The position numbers and the translations under genes are program-made. Source: Vibrio amylolyticus (GTDB lineage: Bacteria; Pseudomonadota; Gammaproteobacteria; Enterobacterales; Vibrionaceae). From it: 64,000 nt of DNA. The notes under the pieces were generated by a model that saw only the letters and a list, made by a program, of their open reading frames with translations, made no database searches and had not been told where the DNA came from. The DNA lies in contig NZ_JAJHVV010000001.1 in the NCBI RefSeq assembly GCF_023145695.1, positions 248,001 through 312,000 of the forward strand, given 5' to 3'. Below, piece after piece: positions 26,515-35,640 of the stretch (the first letter of the stretch is position 1; each line of letters starts with the position of its first letter).

Positions 26515-27054
26515 ATGCGTAAAACAATCATTGCTACAGCTTTATTGCTCGCGTCGGGTCAGTCATTTGCAGAGACAGATCCAAATAGCCCTTCTGTTAT
26601 GAGTAACTTCAGTTACGACTACTTCGAGGCTCGTATTGGTGCTAGCCCTGTGACATTCGGTGGTGCTTTCAGTAAAACAATCCACCCTAATGCACACTTT
26701 CTCGGGCGTATCGATTCTGAATTTGAAGGGGACTACGACGCAGCTACTGGTTTCGGATTTCACGCACCAGTAAACAACTGGGCTGATTTCACGGGTGAAA
26801 TGCTATTTCGAATTCAAGATGTGGGTAGCACTGAAACGGGTATTGAAGTGAATCTAGGCGTGCGTCAATGGCTTGGTCCACAGCTCGAAGTAGGCGCAAA
26901 AGCTGGTTACGTTTCAATTGATAAAAATGAAGACTGGATTGGCTCTGCGCATATTCGCTTTCACTCAACAGAGCTCTTCTCTGTCGGTGCGGAACTTCGT
27001 ATCAATGATACCTACGGTGAACAAGCGATGATGACGGCTCGCTTCAAGTTTTAA
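26515..27054 (+). CDS. Small outer-membrane beta-barrel-like protein
   Basis: A 179-residue protein with a signal peptide (residues 1-19, cut after QSFA). The mature part alternates short amphipathic strands with Gly and aromatic residues and ends in a phenylalanine (ARFKF), the terminal signature used by BamA. That fits an 8-stranded outer-membrane barrel, though the strands are not individually certain. No ligand or family name can be given. The upstream 190 bases contain only short inverted repeats and a weak ribosome site. It is convergent with tfoX, sharing a terminator. Confidence 0.75.
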   Translation: MRKTIIATALLLASGQSFAETDPNSPSVMSNFSYDYFEARIGASPVTFGGAFSKTIHPNAHFLGRIDSEFEGDYDAATGFGFHAPVNNWADFTGEMLFRIQDVGSTETGIEVNLGVRQWLGPQLEVGAKAGYVSIDKNEDWIGSAHIRFHSTELFSVGAELRINDTYGEQAMMTARFKF

Positions 27055-27146
27055 TTTCTGACGAAACTACTTTTGGTAAACATTGGATATTGAAAAACGC
27101 AGTAAGAGCTTGGCAATAGAACAGCCTCATTTAAACAGCATATAAA

Positions 27147-27181
27147 AAACCGCTCAATTTGAATTTCAAATTGAGCGGTTT
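27147..27181. terminator. Shared terminator of the outer-membrane protein gene and tfoX
   Basis: A perfect 15-bp inverted repeat, AAACCGCTCAATTTG with CAAATTGAGCGGTTT, and a 5-base loop. T-runs occur on both sides, so it probably works for both convergent genes. Confidence 0.88.
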
Positions 27182-27204
27182 TCTTTTAATCTAATAAAAA
27201 TTAA

Positions 27205-27792
27205 CTAGTGACAGCCTGCCAATAGTTGACGCTTTTTAGGCTCTTGAATTAACTTCCAATGGATCCCCTCTACAGCACCAGCAAATTTCCATAACAGCTT
27301 AACATCTACGTCTGTTCCATATGTGTTACGCACTTTCGAATACACTGCTGCGGCACCAAGATTCATAAAGGTTTCAACATCATCAACCCCTGCCTTTTTA
27401 ACCATCCGCTCTAGCGTCAATTGCATATTTGGAAGGTCTCGTAGTCGACGACTCGCTGACGATTTCTGAAATTGTCGCTGATCAACTGACAGTTTAATTG
27501 ATGTTTTAATCACCTCACTAAGCGCGTCTTGCTTCTCCGTAAATAGTTGAGTTATATCATAATAGTTAACAGTTGCTGTTGTCTGTTTTTTTACATGACG
27601 GTACTTTTCACAACCTAGTGCATTCAATTTTGTATCTAACTCTTCACCACCACGAATAAAGATCTTTTCTCCACTTAATAGAGCAAACATCGCCTCGTTT
27701 TTGAAAAGCCCAATACCGCCAAACATTGAACGCTTTTGAAAGTCACAAAATGCACTTACATAGTCCATAAATAGTTGTTCTGTCATATCCAT
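27205..27792 (-). CDS. tfoX: TfoX/Sxy-family competence regulator
   Basis: A 195-residue protein with an N-terminal TfoX domain (about 5-100, SMFGGIGLF and KYRHVKKQTTATVNYYDI) and a C-terminal helical TfoX domain (about 115-185). TfoX-type proteins act with CRP to switch on natural-competence genes during chitin sensing in Vibrio; TfoY is a paralogue with other targets. I prefer TfoX because the neighbours serC, HDOD, lysO, panP and hexR recall the V. cholerae VC1153 region; sequence alone does not exclude TfoY. AAGGA lies 5 bases before the ATG. In V. cholerae the leader is a target of the TfoR small RNA; no binding site was identified here. Confidence 0.8.
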   Translation of the reverse strand: MDMTEQLFMDYVSAFCDFQKRSMFGGIGLFKNEAMFALLSGEKIFIRGGEELDTKLNALGCEKYRHVKKQTTATVNYYDITQLFTEKQDALSEVIKTSIKLSVDQRQFQKSSASRRLRDLPNMQLTLERMVKKAGVDDVETFMNLGAAAVYSKVRNTYGTDVDVKLLWKFAGAVEGIHWKLIQEPKKRQLLAGCH

Positions 27793-28137
27793 TGATCCTT
27801 CTAATCATGTTACCCCGATTATTGGTGATCACCAGATAGCAGCTTTTTTAGCGAAAGTTTATTGCTACTAAGGCTTATATTATTGTTTAAGTTTGATTGC
27901 CTTAGTTAGTAAATAAATGATAGTTCACGTTAAAAAATAAGTCTGTTCAGACTTCACATCAATTACTATAGAATCCTCAATTTATGAGACTAAAATCACA
28001 AACAATGAGTCTTTACGACTTAATTCGTTATGATGAGTATATCAATAGTGATATACGATGAAACTACTAATGTAAGTTGTTGCTAATCTAGATACCAATT
28101 AGTTACACTGTAAGGAGTATTCCTTTGGTGACCGGCT
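27793..28137. promoter_or_regulatory. Divergent tfoX/HDOD upstream region
   Basis: 345 bases without a gene. Visible structure: the palindrome AAGTCTgttcAGACTT at 27939-27954 and TATATCAatagTGATATA at 28038-28055. I see no GEMM cyclic-di-GMP riboswitch, such as precedes tfoY in V. cholerae, and no clear CRP site. The two palindromes are candidate operators or hairpins. Confidence 0.45.
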
Positions 28138-29061
28138 ATGAATCATTTATCGTTCTATTGGCTTCCTGACAATAAGGAGGCGCTTCTTAAAAGTATTGAG
28201 AGCGAGTTTTCCGACCTTATTGCACATTCAGTAAGCACTGGCAAAATTACCTTGCCACCCATTTCAGAAGTCGTTTTACGCATTCAATCTCTTTGTACGA
28301 AAGATTCTACTGAAATCATCGACATAGCAGACTGTCTTCTCGAAGACCCTGGGCTTGCTGCAATTGTTATTCGTGTAGCTAATTCTGTTATTTTTAATCG
28401 ACGTAATATTACCTGTACCGATCTTTTCACTGCAGTGTCGAGACTTGGTATCCTGAGAGTGAGAGATATCGTAACGGCTCAAGCGATTGAGCAATTAAAG
28501 CATACGGTTAGTCTTAGCAAAGAGTGTAATCGAATTTTAGTACGAAGTGCTGCTACTTCCAGAGAGCTTGCGGCAACTATGGTTATGGTTGCAAAATCCT
28601 TTAAGGAAATTCAACCTAAAACCTATAAATACCTGGAAGTGGAGAAAGCACTGCTGTCTGGCTTGATCGCAGATATCGGGCTGTTTTGTATGGTGAACGA
28701 GTACCATCAATACTTAGAAAATGGTAACTACCTCGACATTAATATCGCGCTTCAAATATTTGACTCACAATGTTCAGATTCTAGTCGACTTGTTCTAACC
28801 AGCTGGGGCTTTGATCTCGATTTTATTAGTGTCGCGACGAATGAAGAACAGGGTCAAAATGATGACAAGCCGGTGAATTATCTCGACATTGCACGAATAG
28901 CTAACCATATATTGCTATTTAGACGCCAAGATGATGCCATTGAAGATCATTTTGTCGAATTCGATACAACCGGGGCTGACGTATTATTTAAACTTTCCAA
29001 CTTAAGCGAGTTTGACTTTAATTCTCAGATAAGTGCCGTGATTAATGCCAGTGGTTTATAA
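28138..29061 (+). CDS. HDOD-domain protein
   Basis: A 307-residue protein. The HDOD domain spans about residues 35-240, with the KITLPPISEVVLRIQSL helix and the SRLGILRVRDIV stretch. HDOD lacks the HD catalytic pair and acts as a helical signalling scaffold, often linked to cyclic-di-GMP or chemosensory systems. I recognise no output domain in the last about 60 residues. The ATG is the first possible start, because a stop lies three codons upstream. AAGGAG is 20 bases away, so initiation may be poor or coupled to a short upstream frame. It is divergent from tfoX. Confidence 0.85.
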   Translation: MNHLSFYWLPDNKEALLKSIESEFSDLIAHSVSTGKITLPPISEVVLRIQSLCTKDSTEIIDIADCLLEDPGLAAIVIRVANSVIFNRRNITCTDLFTAVSRLGILRVRDIVTAQAIEQLKHTVSLSKECNRILVRSAATSRELAATMVMVAKSFKEIQPKTYKYLEVEKALLSGLIADIGLFCMVNEYHQYLENGNYLDINIALQIFDSQCSDSSRLVLTSWGFDLDFISVATNEEQGQNDDKPVNYLDIARIANHILLFRRQDDAIEDHFVEFDTTGADVLFKLSNLSEFDFNSQISAVINASGL

Positions 29062-29211
29062 CCCTGCTCTCTTCATAAAACCGCACGCTACGCATGCACT
29101 AAACTCAATACCTTTGCATTAGTATCTACTCTCGCCATTGTATCGATAAAAAAATATGTAAATAAGAATGCGCGTTACCAACGCGCATTAAAGAACAAGA
29201 TAGGATTTTAA

Positions 29212-30117
29212 ATGTTCTCAGGGATGATCTTTATTTTTGCCCCACTTGTTGTGGGCTACTTAATTTCTATATCTAAAAATAGTGCATTAGAAACAATTAA
29301 CAAAATGACGTCGTACCTTATCTACGTCATTTTGTTCTTAATGGGGCTAAGTCTTGCTGCCCTAGATAATCTTGGTCAAAACTTACAACTCATTATCAAA
29401 TTTACAGCAACATTCTTTATCTGCATTAGTTTATGTAATCTAGCCGTATTGCCATTGATCGATAAACTGTACCCAATTCACACCGACAATAAATCATCCA
29501 AGCTTCCATTGGCCAGTATGGCCCTAGAATCTGCAAGGCTTATTCTCGTGGTTGGTGGTGGGCTCATTGCAGGGCTTTTAGCCGGAATGGATCTTGACTG
29601 GGTGGATACCGCTAGTGAGTGGATTTTATTTTTATTACTCTTTTTTATTGGTATTCAGCTACGTAATAGCGGCTTGACTCTAAGACAGATCTTAATCAAT
29701 AGACAAGGAATGCTCATTGCCCTTGTCATCGTCGGCAGTTCATTAATAGGCGGTGTCATTTCAGCCTATATCCTCGATATCGATCTATATCGTGGGCTCG
29801 CTATGGCCTCAGGCTTTGGCTGGTACTCACTGGCTGGGATTTTAATGGGGGATGCATTTGGACCTGTTTACGGCGGTGCTTCCTTTATGCTTGAGCTCCT
29901 TAGAGAACTGGTGGCGCTCATTATGATCCCAATGCTTATTCGAATTAAACCATGTACATCCATAGGCTACGCTGGGGCAACAGCCATGGACTTTACTCTT
30001 CCTGTAATTCAATCGACGGGTGGTGTAAGGTGTGTACCGATTGCGATAGTCAGCGGATTTATTCTCAGCTTACTTGTCCCTATACTGATGCTGTTTTTTG
30101 TTTCGTTAGCAGTATAA
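29212..30117 (+). CDS. lysO: LysO-family (DUF340) amino-acid exporter
   Basis: A 301-residue inner-membrane protein with about eight hydrophobic segments. Key stretches: FIGIQLRNSG and the conserved FGWYSLAGILMGDAFGPVYG near residue 205. LysO (YbjE) in E. coli exports L-lysine and thialysine. The position between the HDOD gene and panP matches the V. cholerae arrangement as I recall it. There is no obvious lysine riboswitch in the short upstream gap. A modest ribosome site precedes the ATG. Confidence 0.85.
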   Translation: MFSGMIFIFAPLVVGYLISISKNSALETINKMTSYLIYVILFLMGLSLAALDNLGQNLQLIIKFTATFFICISLCNLAVLPLIDKLYPIHTDNKSSKLPLASMALESARLILVVGGGLIAGLLAGMDLDWVDTASEWILFLLLFFIGIQLRNSGLTLRQILINRQGMLIALVIVGSSLIGGVISAYILDIDLYRGLAMASGFGWYSLAGILMGDAFGPVYGGASFMLELLRELVALIMIPMLIRIKPCTSIGYAGATAMDFTLPVIQSTGGVRCVPIAIVSGFILSLLVPILMLFFVSLAV

Positions 30118-30204
30118 AATTGCTGACGCTTTATCCGAATCGCAGTAATTACAAACTAAAGCCAATAAAATAAAAGCACACGAAAGTGCTATAAAGGATT
30201 TATC

Positions 30205-30729
30205 ATGAAACGCATAGCTTTTGCCGCATTACTAACCATCTCTACACTGGCTTCAGGGTCAGCATTTGCCGAGAACTCTCAATGCCTCGCCCAAAAATAT
30301 GACGCTTACATTGACGCCTCTCTCACTTGGTATCAAGACCTAACACAACTCACTTCTGAGCGTTACCCTGAACTTTCAGAAGTGAGCCAATGGTTTCTAC
30401 AGGGGCGAAAAAATCACTTTGAATTAAACAGAGCAGCCGTTCATTACTACCTAGATCACGATAAATCAAAAGTTGCCACTGAACAGTCAGTTGAAGGTTG
30501 GCTACAGCTTGAACAACACGATGTAAAAGTGCTTTCTGAACGTGATGATGAATTGGGCCAAGCCGCTAAGCTGACCTTTAATGACCGACAAAAAACGCCT
30601 CACGAAAAGAACTATGAACTGCGTTCAGCGTTCGCCGATCTGTTAAGTCACCCAAAACAGATCGATACAGTATTACAGAAATACAATCAATCCATCCAAG
30701 CTCTAGAAGCAATGGATTGCCTGAAATAA
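30205..30729 (+). CDS. Periplasmic protein of unknown function
   Basis: A 174-residue protein with a signal peptide (residues 1-22, cut after SAFA). The mature protein is mostly helical and charged, with two cysteines in the mature part (one near the N-terminus, one at the end), which could form a disulphide. No domain or motif is recognised. AAAGGA lies 7 bases before the ATG. It lies between lysO and panP; any functional link is unproven. Confidence 0.75.
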   Translation: MKRIAFAALLTISTLASGSAFAENSQCLAQKYDAYIDASLTWYQDLTQLTSERYPELSEVSQWFLQGRKNHFELNRAAVHYYLDHDKSKVATEQSVEGWLQLEQHDVKVLSERDDELGQAAKLTFNDRQKTPHEKNYELRSAFADLLSHPKQIDTVLQKYNQSIQALEAMDCLK

Positions 30730-30847
30730 AGCTCATCATTTGCTAGAAGAATGATAAATATACCCTCTAAATAAAGACGGGACATTAGTTCCGTTTTCGT
30801 TTAGATTGTGCCGTTCGCAATGGAAATTAGAAATATAACGTAGCTGT

Positions 30848-32500
30848 ATGGGATCAGAACAGAAAACAGTTGATGTAAACTTTGATAGTTTACTCCGCAT
30901 CTTCACCGTGCCTGAAGGGCCAGATTCAACGTTGACAAAGATAGAAGACGGTCTTTCAAAGAACCTTAATCAATTTTTGCGTGAACACATCGTTGCTGAA
31001 GAGAAACCCTTAAGAGACATTGAAAAAGATTTCTCTAACCCTATCATTCCAGAACAGCCTGAGTTTGTTTCCGATCATACCCAGCACTTACTGGATACGC
31101 TCGTTGCGCAGTCAGTTCACACCTCTGCACCAAGCTTTATCGGGCACATGACCTCTGCGTTGCCCTACTTCTTGATGCCGCTTTCAAAAATCATGATTGC
31201 GCTCAACCAAAACCTGGTCAAGATCGAGACCTCCAAGGCATTCACGCCATTGGAGCGCCAAGTATTGGGTATGCTTCATCGTCTAATTTACAGCCAAGAT
31301 GACGCCTTTTACTCTCACTGGATGCACAGTGCAGGTCACTCACTGGGCGCATTTTGTTCTGGCGGGACCATTGCAAATATCACCGCGCTTTGGGTAGCAC
31401 GTAATAACGCATTAAAAGCCGAAGGTAACTTTAAAGGGGTTGAGAAAGAAGGGCTATTTAAAGCTATGAAGCACTATGGCTATGAAGGTCTGGCGATACT
31501 AGTTTCAGAACGGGGTCACTACTCTTTAAAAAAAGCTGCAGATACATTAGGCATTGGTCAAGAGAGCCTCGTTTCAGTTAAAACAGACGACAATAACCGT
31601 TTGTGTCCTACCGACTTAAAAGCTAAATTTGCTCATCTCAAACAGCAAAACATTAAAGCTTTCGCGGTCATTGGTGTAGCAGGTACTACAGAAACCGGCA
31701 GCATTGACCCATTAACGGACATTGCAGAAATTTGTCAGCAAGAAGCTTGTCATTTTCATGTTGATGCAGCATGGGGTGGTGCCACTTTAATGTCGAATAA
31801 TCATCGCCATATGCTAGCGGGTATCGAACTCGCCGACTCTGTCACAATTGACGCCCATAAACAGCTATACATCCCTATGGGGGCAGGTATGGTTCTGTTT
31901 AAAAATCCTGACGCAATGAGTTCTATTGAACATCACGCCCAATATATCTTGCGTAAAGGTTCGAAAGACTTAGGAACACATACCCTAGAAGGGTCTCGTT
32001 CTGGCATGGCTATGCTCGTATACGCAAGCATGCACATTATTAGCCGTCCGGGTTACGAACTCTTGATTGATCAGAGCATTGAAAAAGCGCAGTATTTCGC
32101 GAACTTGATCGACCAACAAGACGACTTCCAACTTATTTCAAAGCCAGAGCTATGTCTTCTTACCTATCGCTATACGCCAAAAGAGACTATCGCGGCACTG
32201 AAAGTGGCAACTAAGGCGCAAGCAAGCCAGATTAATGACTTACTCAATGGTCTCACTAAGTTTATTCAGAAACGCCAGCGGGAAACCGGAAAGTCATTTG
32301 TTTCTCGAACACGCTTAAATCCTGGTGAGATGCATCATCAAAATACGATTGTATTCCGAGTTGTCCTTGCTAACCCATTAACAACTTATGACATTCTAGA
32401 GTCCGTTCTTGCAGAGCAGAGAGAAATAGCCAAGCAAGCTCCTAAATTGATGAATCAAATCAATTTATTGACAGAAGAAATATGTCAAACTAACAATTAG
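30848..32500 (+). CDS. panP: PLP-dependent aspartate 1-decarboxylase
   Basis: A 550-residue group-II PLP decarboxylase. PanP makes beta-alanine from aspartate for pantothenate and coenzyme A synthesis and replaces the pyruvoyl enzyme PanD in Vibrio. Supporting stretches: FCSGGTIANITALW, VHVDAAWGG-type cofactor region (HFHVDAAWGG) and the Schiff-base lysine in TIDAHKQLYIP (about K337). The length fits the family (about 550). The next gene is hexR, an arrangement recalled from other vibrios. It could be mistaken for glutamate decarboxylase, an older name for this gene. The upstream ribosome site is weak. Confidence 0.92.
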   Translation: MGSEQKTVDVNFDSLLRIFTVPEGPDSTLTKIEDGLSKNLNQFLREHIVAEEKPLRDIEKDFSNPIIPEQPEFVSDHTQHLLDTLVAQSVHTSAPSFIGHMTSALPYFLMPLSKIMIALNQNLVKIETSKAFTPLERQVLGMLHRLIYSQDDAFYSHWMHSAGHSLGAFCSGGTIANITALWVARNNALKAEGNFKGVEKEGLFKAMKHYGYEGLAILVSERGHYSLKKAADTLGIGQESLVSVKTDDNNRLCPTDLKAKFAHLKQQNIKAFAVIGVAGTTETGSIDPLTDIAEICQQEACHFHVDAAWGGATLMSNNHRHMLAGIELADSVTIDAHKQLYIPMGAGMVLFKNPDAMSSIEHHAQYILRKGSKDLGTHTLEGSRSGMAMLVYASMHIISRPGYELLIDQSIEKAQYFANLIDQQDDFQLISKPELCLLTYRYTPKETIAALKVATKAQASQINDLLNGLTKFIQKRQRETGKSFVSRTRLNPGEMHHQNTIVFRVVLANPLTTYDILESVLAEQREIAKQAPKLMNQINLLTEEICQTNN

Positions 32501-32767
32501 ATTGTTTGTAAACTGAAAATTTATTTCTGCTTATTGTTGCTAGCTTGTCAAATTTGGCTATTTATTAGCTTAAACACTCAAATTTCCTTTAAATTTTATT
32601 CAAAAATTGAAATTTAGTTTGAGGTTTGTCATATTCTCACCAATTGTAAGCAAATAAACCTTTTGCTTAGGTTTATACTAATTTTATGGCGCTGAGCTAT
32701 GGTTTTAATAGGTGAGATATCCTTTGAAGCTTTATCAGCGAGTTGTTCTCTAGCCCTCGTGAACACT

Positions 32768-33625
32768 ATGAACACATTAGAAAAAATACAAAAAAACTTA
32801 GAAAATTTCAGCAAATCAGAGCGCAAAGTGGCCGAAGTTATTATGGCTTCTCCACAAACTGCTATTCACTCTAGTATTGCTACGCTTGCGAAAATGGCTG
32901 ATGTTAGTGAACCAACTGTAAACCGTTTTTGTCGCAGATTAGACACTAAAGGCTTTCCTGACTTTAAGCTTCACTTAGCGCAAAGTCTGGCCAATGGAAC
33001 GCCTTATGTAAATCGAAACGTCGAAGAAGATGATGGCCCTGATGCCTACACACACAAAATCTTCGAATCAACAATGGCTTGTCTAGATGTTGCTAAAAAT
33101 AGCTTAGATTCAATGCAAGTAAACCGCGCTGTCGATCTCTTGACCCAAGCAAAACGCATCTCGTTTTTTGGTTTAGGTGCGTCATCAGCTGTGGCTAAAG
33201 ATGCGCAAAACAAGTTTATCCGTTTTAATATTCCGATCACTTGTTTCGAAGACGTTGTCATGCAGCGAATGAGCTGTATCAATAGCTCTGACAACGATGT
33301 AATCGTCCTGATCTCGCATACGGGCCGAACGAAAAGTCTGGTAGAAATTGCACATTTAGCAAGAGAGAATGGCGCGACGGTTATATCTATTACAGCCAAA
33401 GATTCGCCACTGGATAAAGCTAGTTCTCTTTCAATTACACTTGATGTACCTGAAGACACTGACGTTTACATGCCAATGGCAAGCCGCGTTGTTCAAATGA
33501 CGGTTATTGATGTACTCGCGACAGGGTTTACACTACGTCGCGGTACTGGCTTTAGAGAAAACTTAAGACGTGTGAAAGATGCACTTAAAGATTCTCGATT
33601 CGATAAGATGAGTCAATACCAATAA
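32768..33625 (+). CDS. hexR: HexR, RpiR/MurR-family regulator
   Basis: A 285-residue regulator. The N-terminal HTH_6 domain is about 1-77 (SEPTVNRFCRRLDTKGFPDF) and the SIS sugar-phosphate domain about 110-250 (FFGLGASSAVAKDAQNKF, SHTGRTKS). HexR senses 2-keto-3-deoxy-6-phosphogluconate and controls central carbon genes. I start it at 32768, because MNTLEKIQ is the usual family start; an in-frame ATG 23 codons upstream (32699) is an alternative, and neither has a clear ribosome site. Its own perfect terminator follows. Confidence 0.93.
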   Translation: MNTLEKIQKNLENFSKSERKVAEVIMASPQTAIHSSIATLAKMADVSEPTVNRFCRRLDTKGFPDFKLHLAQSLANGTPYVNRNVEEDDGPDAYTHKIFESTMACLDVAKNSLDSMQVNRAVDLLTQAKRISFFGLGASSAVAKDAQNKFIRFNIPITCFEDVVMQRMSCINSSDNDVIVLISHTGRTKSLVEIAHLARENGATVISITAKDSPLDKASSLSITLDVPEDTDVYMPMASRVVQMTVIDVLATGFTLRRGTGFRENLRRVKDALKDSRFDKMSQYQ

Positions 33626-33626
33626 G

Positions 33627-33653
33627 AAAACGGAGCATTGCGCTCCGTTTTTT
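33627..33653 (+). terminator. Terminator of hexR
   Basis: AAAACGGAGC / GCTCCGTTTT with a 7-base interior (attgc plus flanks) followed by T-runs. It starts just after the hexR stop codon. It also lies 21 bases beyond the stop of the convergent iron alcohol dehydrogenase gene, so it may serve both. Confidence 0.88.
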
Positions 33654-33673
33654 AATCTTAAACTCTGAACCGT

Positions 33674-34906
33674 TTACATTTGGTTCTCTTCAATTGAATC
33701 AGTCAAAATCTCAACACGGCTTACTTGGCTTTCTCTCTCATCAGTACAATGTCCAGCGCACTGGCACACTTGCTCCAAGATATAGATAAGCCTAGCTTTT
33801 GTTAATGGTAGTGGATTACCTTTTATTGCCACCGACATAAGCGCGTCTTCTGCTACCTTTTCAAATGAAGTACTGCACACCCCAAATTCACTCAGCTTTG
33901 GCAACTCCAGTTTATCAAGCATCATCTGAACCCAAAGAGCACCATCCTCAACATGTGCGTTTGTTCTACCTGTTACGAGCTGTGCAATACGAGAATAACG
34001 TTCAAGGACATCTTTACGTCCAAATTCATTCGCGACTGCAATATTCTCCCTCATGACGTGCGGGGCAAGTTGTCCGGCGATAACACTATGCGGCGCATTT
34101 AACTTTCCACCTAAAGCAGAAGCCAAGCCATGGGCAGCACCAAGCTTTGCATTGTTTGTCGCCATTCCACCCAGCATTGCTGCAAACGAAAGATCCGCTC
34201 TCGCAGAATAGTCATCATGTCGACAAGCAGCAACGATAGAACCCGATAACTTTCGCAGCCCCTCCTCACAAACCATATCGGTCAATGGATTAGGATCACC
34301 GCATACGTAAGCTTCCATCAAGTGAGTAAACACATCCATTGCTCCTCTTCCTGAGGTATAGACATCCATTCCATAAGTTAGCGTTGGATCAACAATGGCC
34401 ACATCAGCTAACATATCGGGGCTTCGCAAGCTGACTTTCACTTGATCTTGACCAGAGCGAAGTACTGCATTACGCGTAACTTCAGAGCCAGTACTCGCCG
34501 TGGTGGGTATCGCAATAAATGGAATAGGAGTCGTCTTTATCGGTACATTGCGTCCAACGACTTCGACATAATCATAAACGTCACCTTGATTAGGGATAAT
34601 AGCCGCAAGCGCCTTCCCCATATCAATAACACTTCCACCGCCAATACTCACCACCATATCAGGCTTAAACTTTCGCCCGACAATAGCGGTTTCTTCGATC
34701 ATGGTAATATTTGGCTCACCAGAGATACTGACATGCTGATAGCGCATTTTTTGAGTTTTCAAATAGGAAATGATGGGCTCTGAACGAGACTGATCTTTGC
34801 CGGTCACTAATAAGACGCTATAACCATACTGATTGAGTATTGAAAGTGATGACTGAAGAGCTCCTTCTCCAAAAATGATTCGAGTTGATGTCATGAATTG
34901 AAACAT
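33674..34906 (-). CDS. Iron-containing alcohol dehydrogenase
   Basis: A 410-residue class-III alcohol dehydrogenase. The nucleotide-binding stretch SIGGGSVIDMGKA (about residues 88-100) is followed by PTTASTGSEVT. Metal ligands are expected in the C-terminal domain: GRGAMDVFTHLMEAYV and GAAHGLASALGG contain the family Asp/His positions. It oxidises alcohols or reduces aldehydes with NAD(P)H; the natural substrate is not predictable. The C-terminus carries an unusual cluster CQCAGHCTD that may bind metal or form disulphides. It is convergent with hexR and divergent from grxA, matching V. cholerae order as I recall it. Confidence 0.9.
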   Translation of the reverse strand: MFQFMTSTRIIFGEGALQSSLSILNQYGYSVLLVTGKDQSRSEPIISYLKTQKMRYQHVSISGEPNITMIEETAIVGRKFKPDMVVSIGGGSVIDMGKALAAIIPNQGDVYDYVEVVGRNVPIKTTPIPFIAIPTTASTGSEVTRNAVLRSGQDQVKVSLRSPDMLADVAIVDPTLTYGMDVYTSGRGAMDVFTHLMEAYVCGDPNPLTDMVCEEGLRKLSGSIVAACRHDDYSARADLSFAAMLGGMATNNAKLGAAHGLASALGGKLNAPHSVIAGQLAPHVMRENIAVANEFGRKDVLERYSRIAQLVTGRTNAHVEDGALWVQMMLDKLELPKLSEFGVCSTSFEKVAEDALMSVAIKGNPLPLTKARLIYILEQVCQCAGHCTDERESQVSRVEILTDSIEENQM

Positions 34907-34957
34907 ACTTCATCCCTCTATTTTAATATTCACTTGTTTTAGCTTGCACTTAACCAA

Positions 34958-34973
34958 GTCAAATTTGTTTGAC
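34958..34973. promoter_or_regulatory. Palindrome upstream of the iron alcohol dehydrogenase gene
   Basis: GTCAAATTTGTTTGAC: 6-base perfect arms around TTTG, 52 bases upstream of the start codon. The position suits an operator. No known consensus is matched, so the cognate regulator is unknown. The rest of the 300-base gap to grxA holds only AT-rich sequence. Confidence 0.35.
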
Positions 34974-35207
34974 CCAGTGCAACTTGCTTAAAATAGCCAC
35001 ACTTAAAGTAAGCGTTTTATGCGACACATCACGCTGTCTGTTTTAAACAAAACAGTAAACTGCGATGAAAAAGTAATCATTATTAACTTAAGCTATTAAT
35101 TATAAGTCAAGATAGGTTACACCTATTAGAACAAGAGGTAATTGCTACTTTATTTCCACAATAGATTGGGGCATAGTTGCAGCTATCAGATTAAAGGAGA
35201 GAAAGTT

Positions 35208-35471
35208 ATGTTCGTAGTTATTTTTGGTCGCCCAGCCTGCCCTTTTTGTGTTCGTGCTAAAGAACACGCAGAAACGCTAAAAGCTCAGCGTGATGACTTT
35301 AACTATCGCTATGTAGATATCCATGCTGAAGGTATTAGCAAAGCGGATTTAGAAAAAACGGTAGGCAAGCCAGTTGAAACTGTGCCACAAATTTTCGTCG
35401 ACCAAGACCATATTGGCGGCTGTGATGACTTCGAAGCGTACGCAAAAGAACACTTAGGCTTATTCGCTTAA
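35208..35471 (+). CDS. grxA: Glutaredoxin 1
   Basis: An 87-residue glutaredoxin, a thiol-disulphide oxidoreductase reduced by glutathione that also reduces ribonucleotide reductase. The active site CPFC lies at residues 11-14 (RPACPFCVRA), and TVPQIFVD and GGCDDF are glutathione-binding. The start is the ATG at 35208, preceded by AAAGGAGA; a farther upstream start would add 22 residues without a ribosome site. It is monocistronic with a terminator after it. The next gene is an AspT-like transporter, as in E. coli (grxA-ybjL). Confidence 0.96.
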   Translation: MFVVIFGRPACPFCVRAKEHAETLKAQRDDFNYRYVDIHAEGISKADLEKTVGKPVETVPQIFVDQDHIGGCDDFEAYAKEHLGLFA

Positions 35472-35498
35472 TTAAACGGTTCATTTATTTAAAAACTT

Positions 35499-35519
35499 AA
35501 CCTGCTCATGTGGCAGGTT
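35499..35519 (+). terminator. Terminator of grxA
   Basis: AACCTGC / GCAGGTT (7-bp stem) with a 7-base loop, followed by the T-rich stretch tttgttttattt. It is 28 bases after the grxA stop. Confidence 0.75.
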
Positions 35520-35640
35520 TTGTTTTATTTGCCTTATGTGAACTAATTGCAAATTATAAAAAAACTCACTTATTTTTTGCATACGATCCGCTACAATTCG
35601 CCCCACTTAATCCCTTCTACTCTGGCAACAAGAGCCAATC

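Noticed and set aside
27793-28137. A GEMM cyclic-di-GMP riboswitch upstream of tfoX
   Set aside because: V. cholerae tfoY has one, so I checked. I found no GCAAA/GGTAGC-GGGG arrangement in either orientation, only the chance string atcggggta. The neighbourhood fits tfoX.
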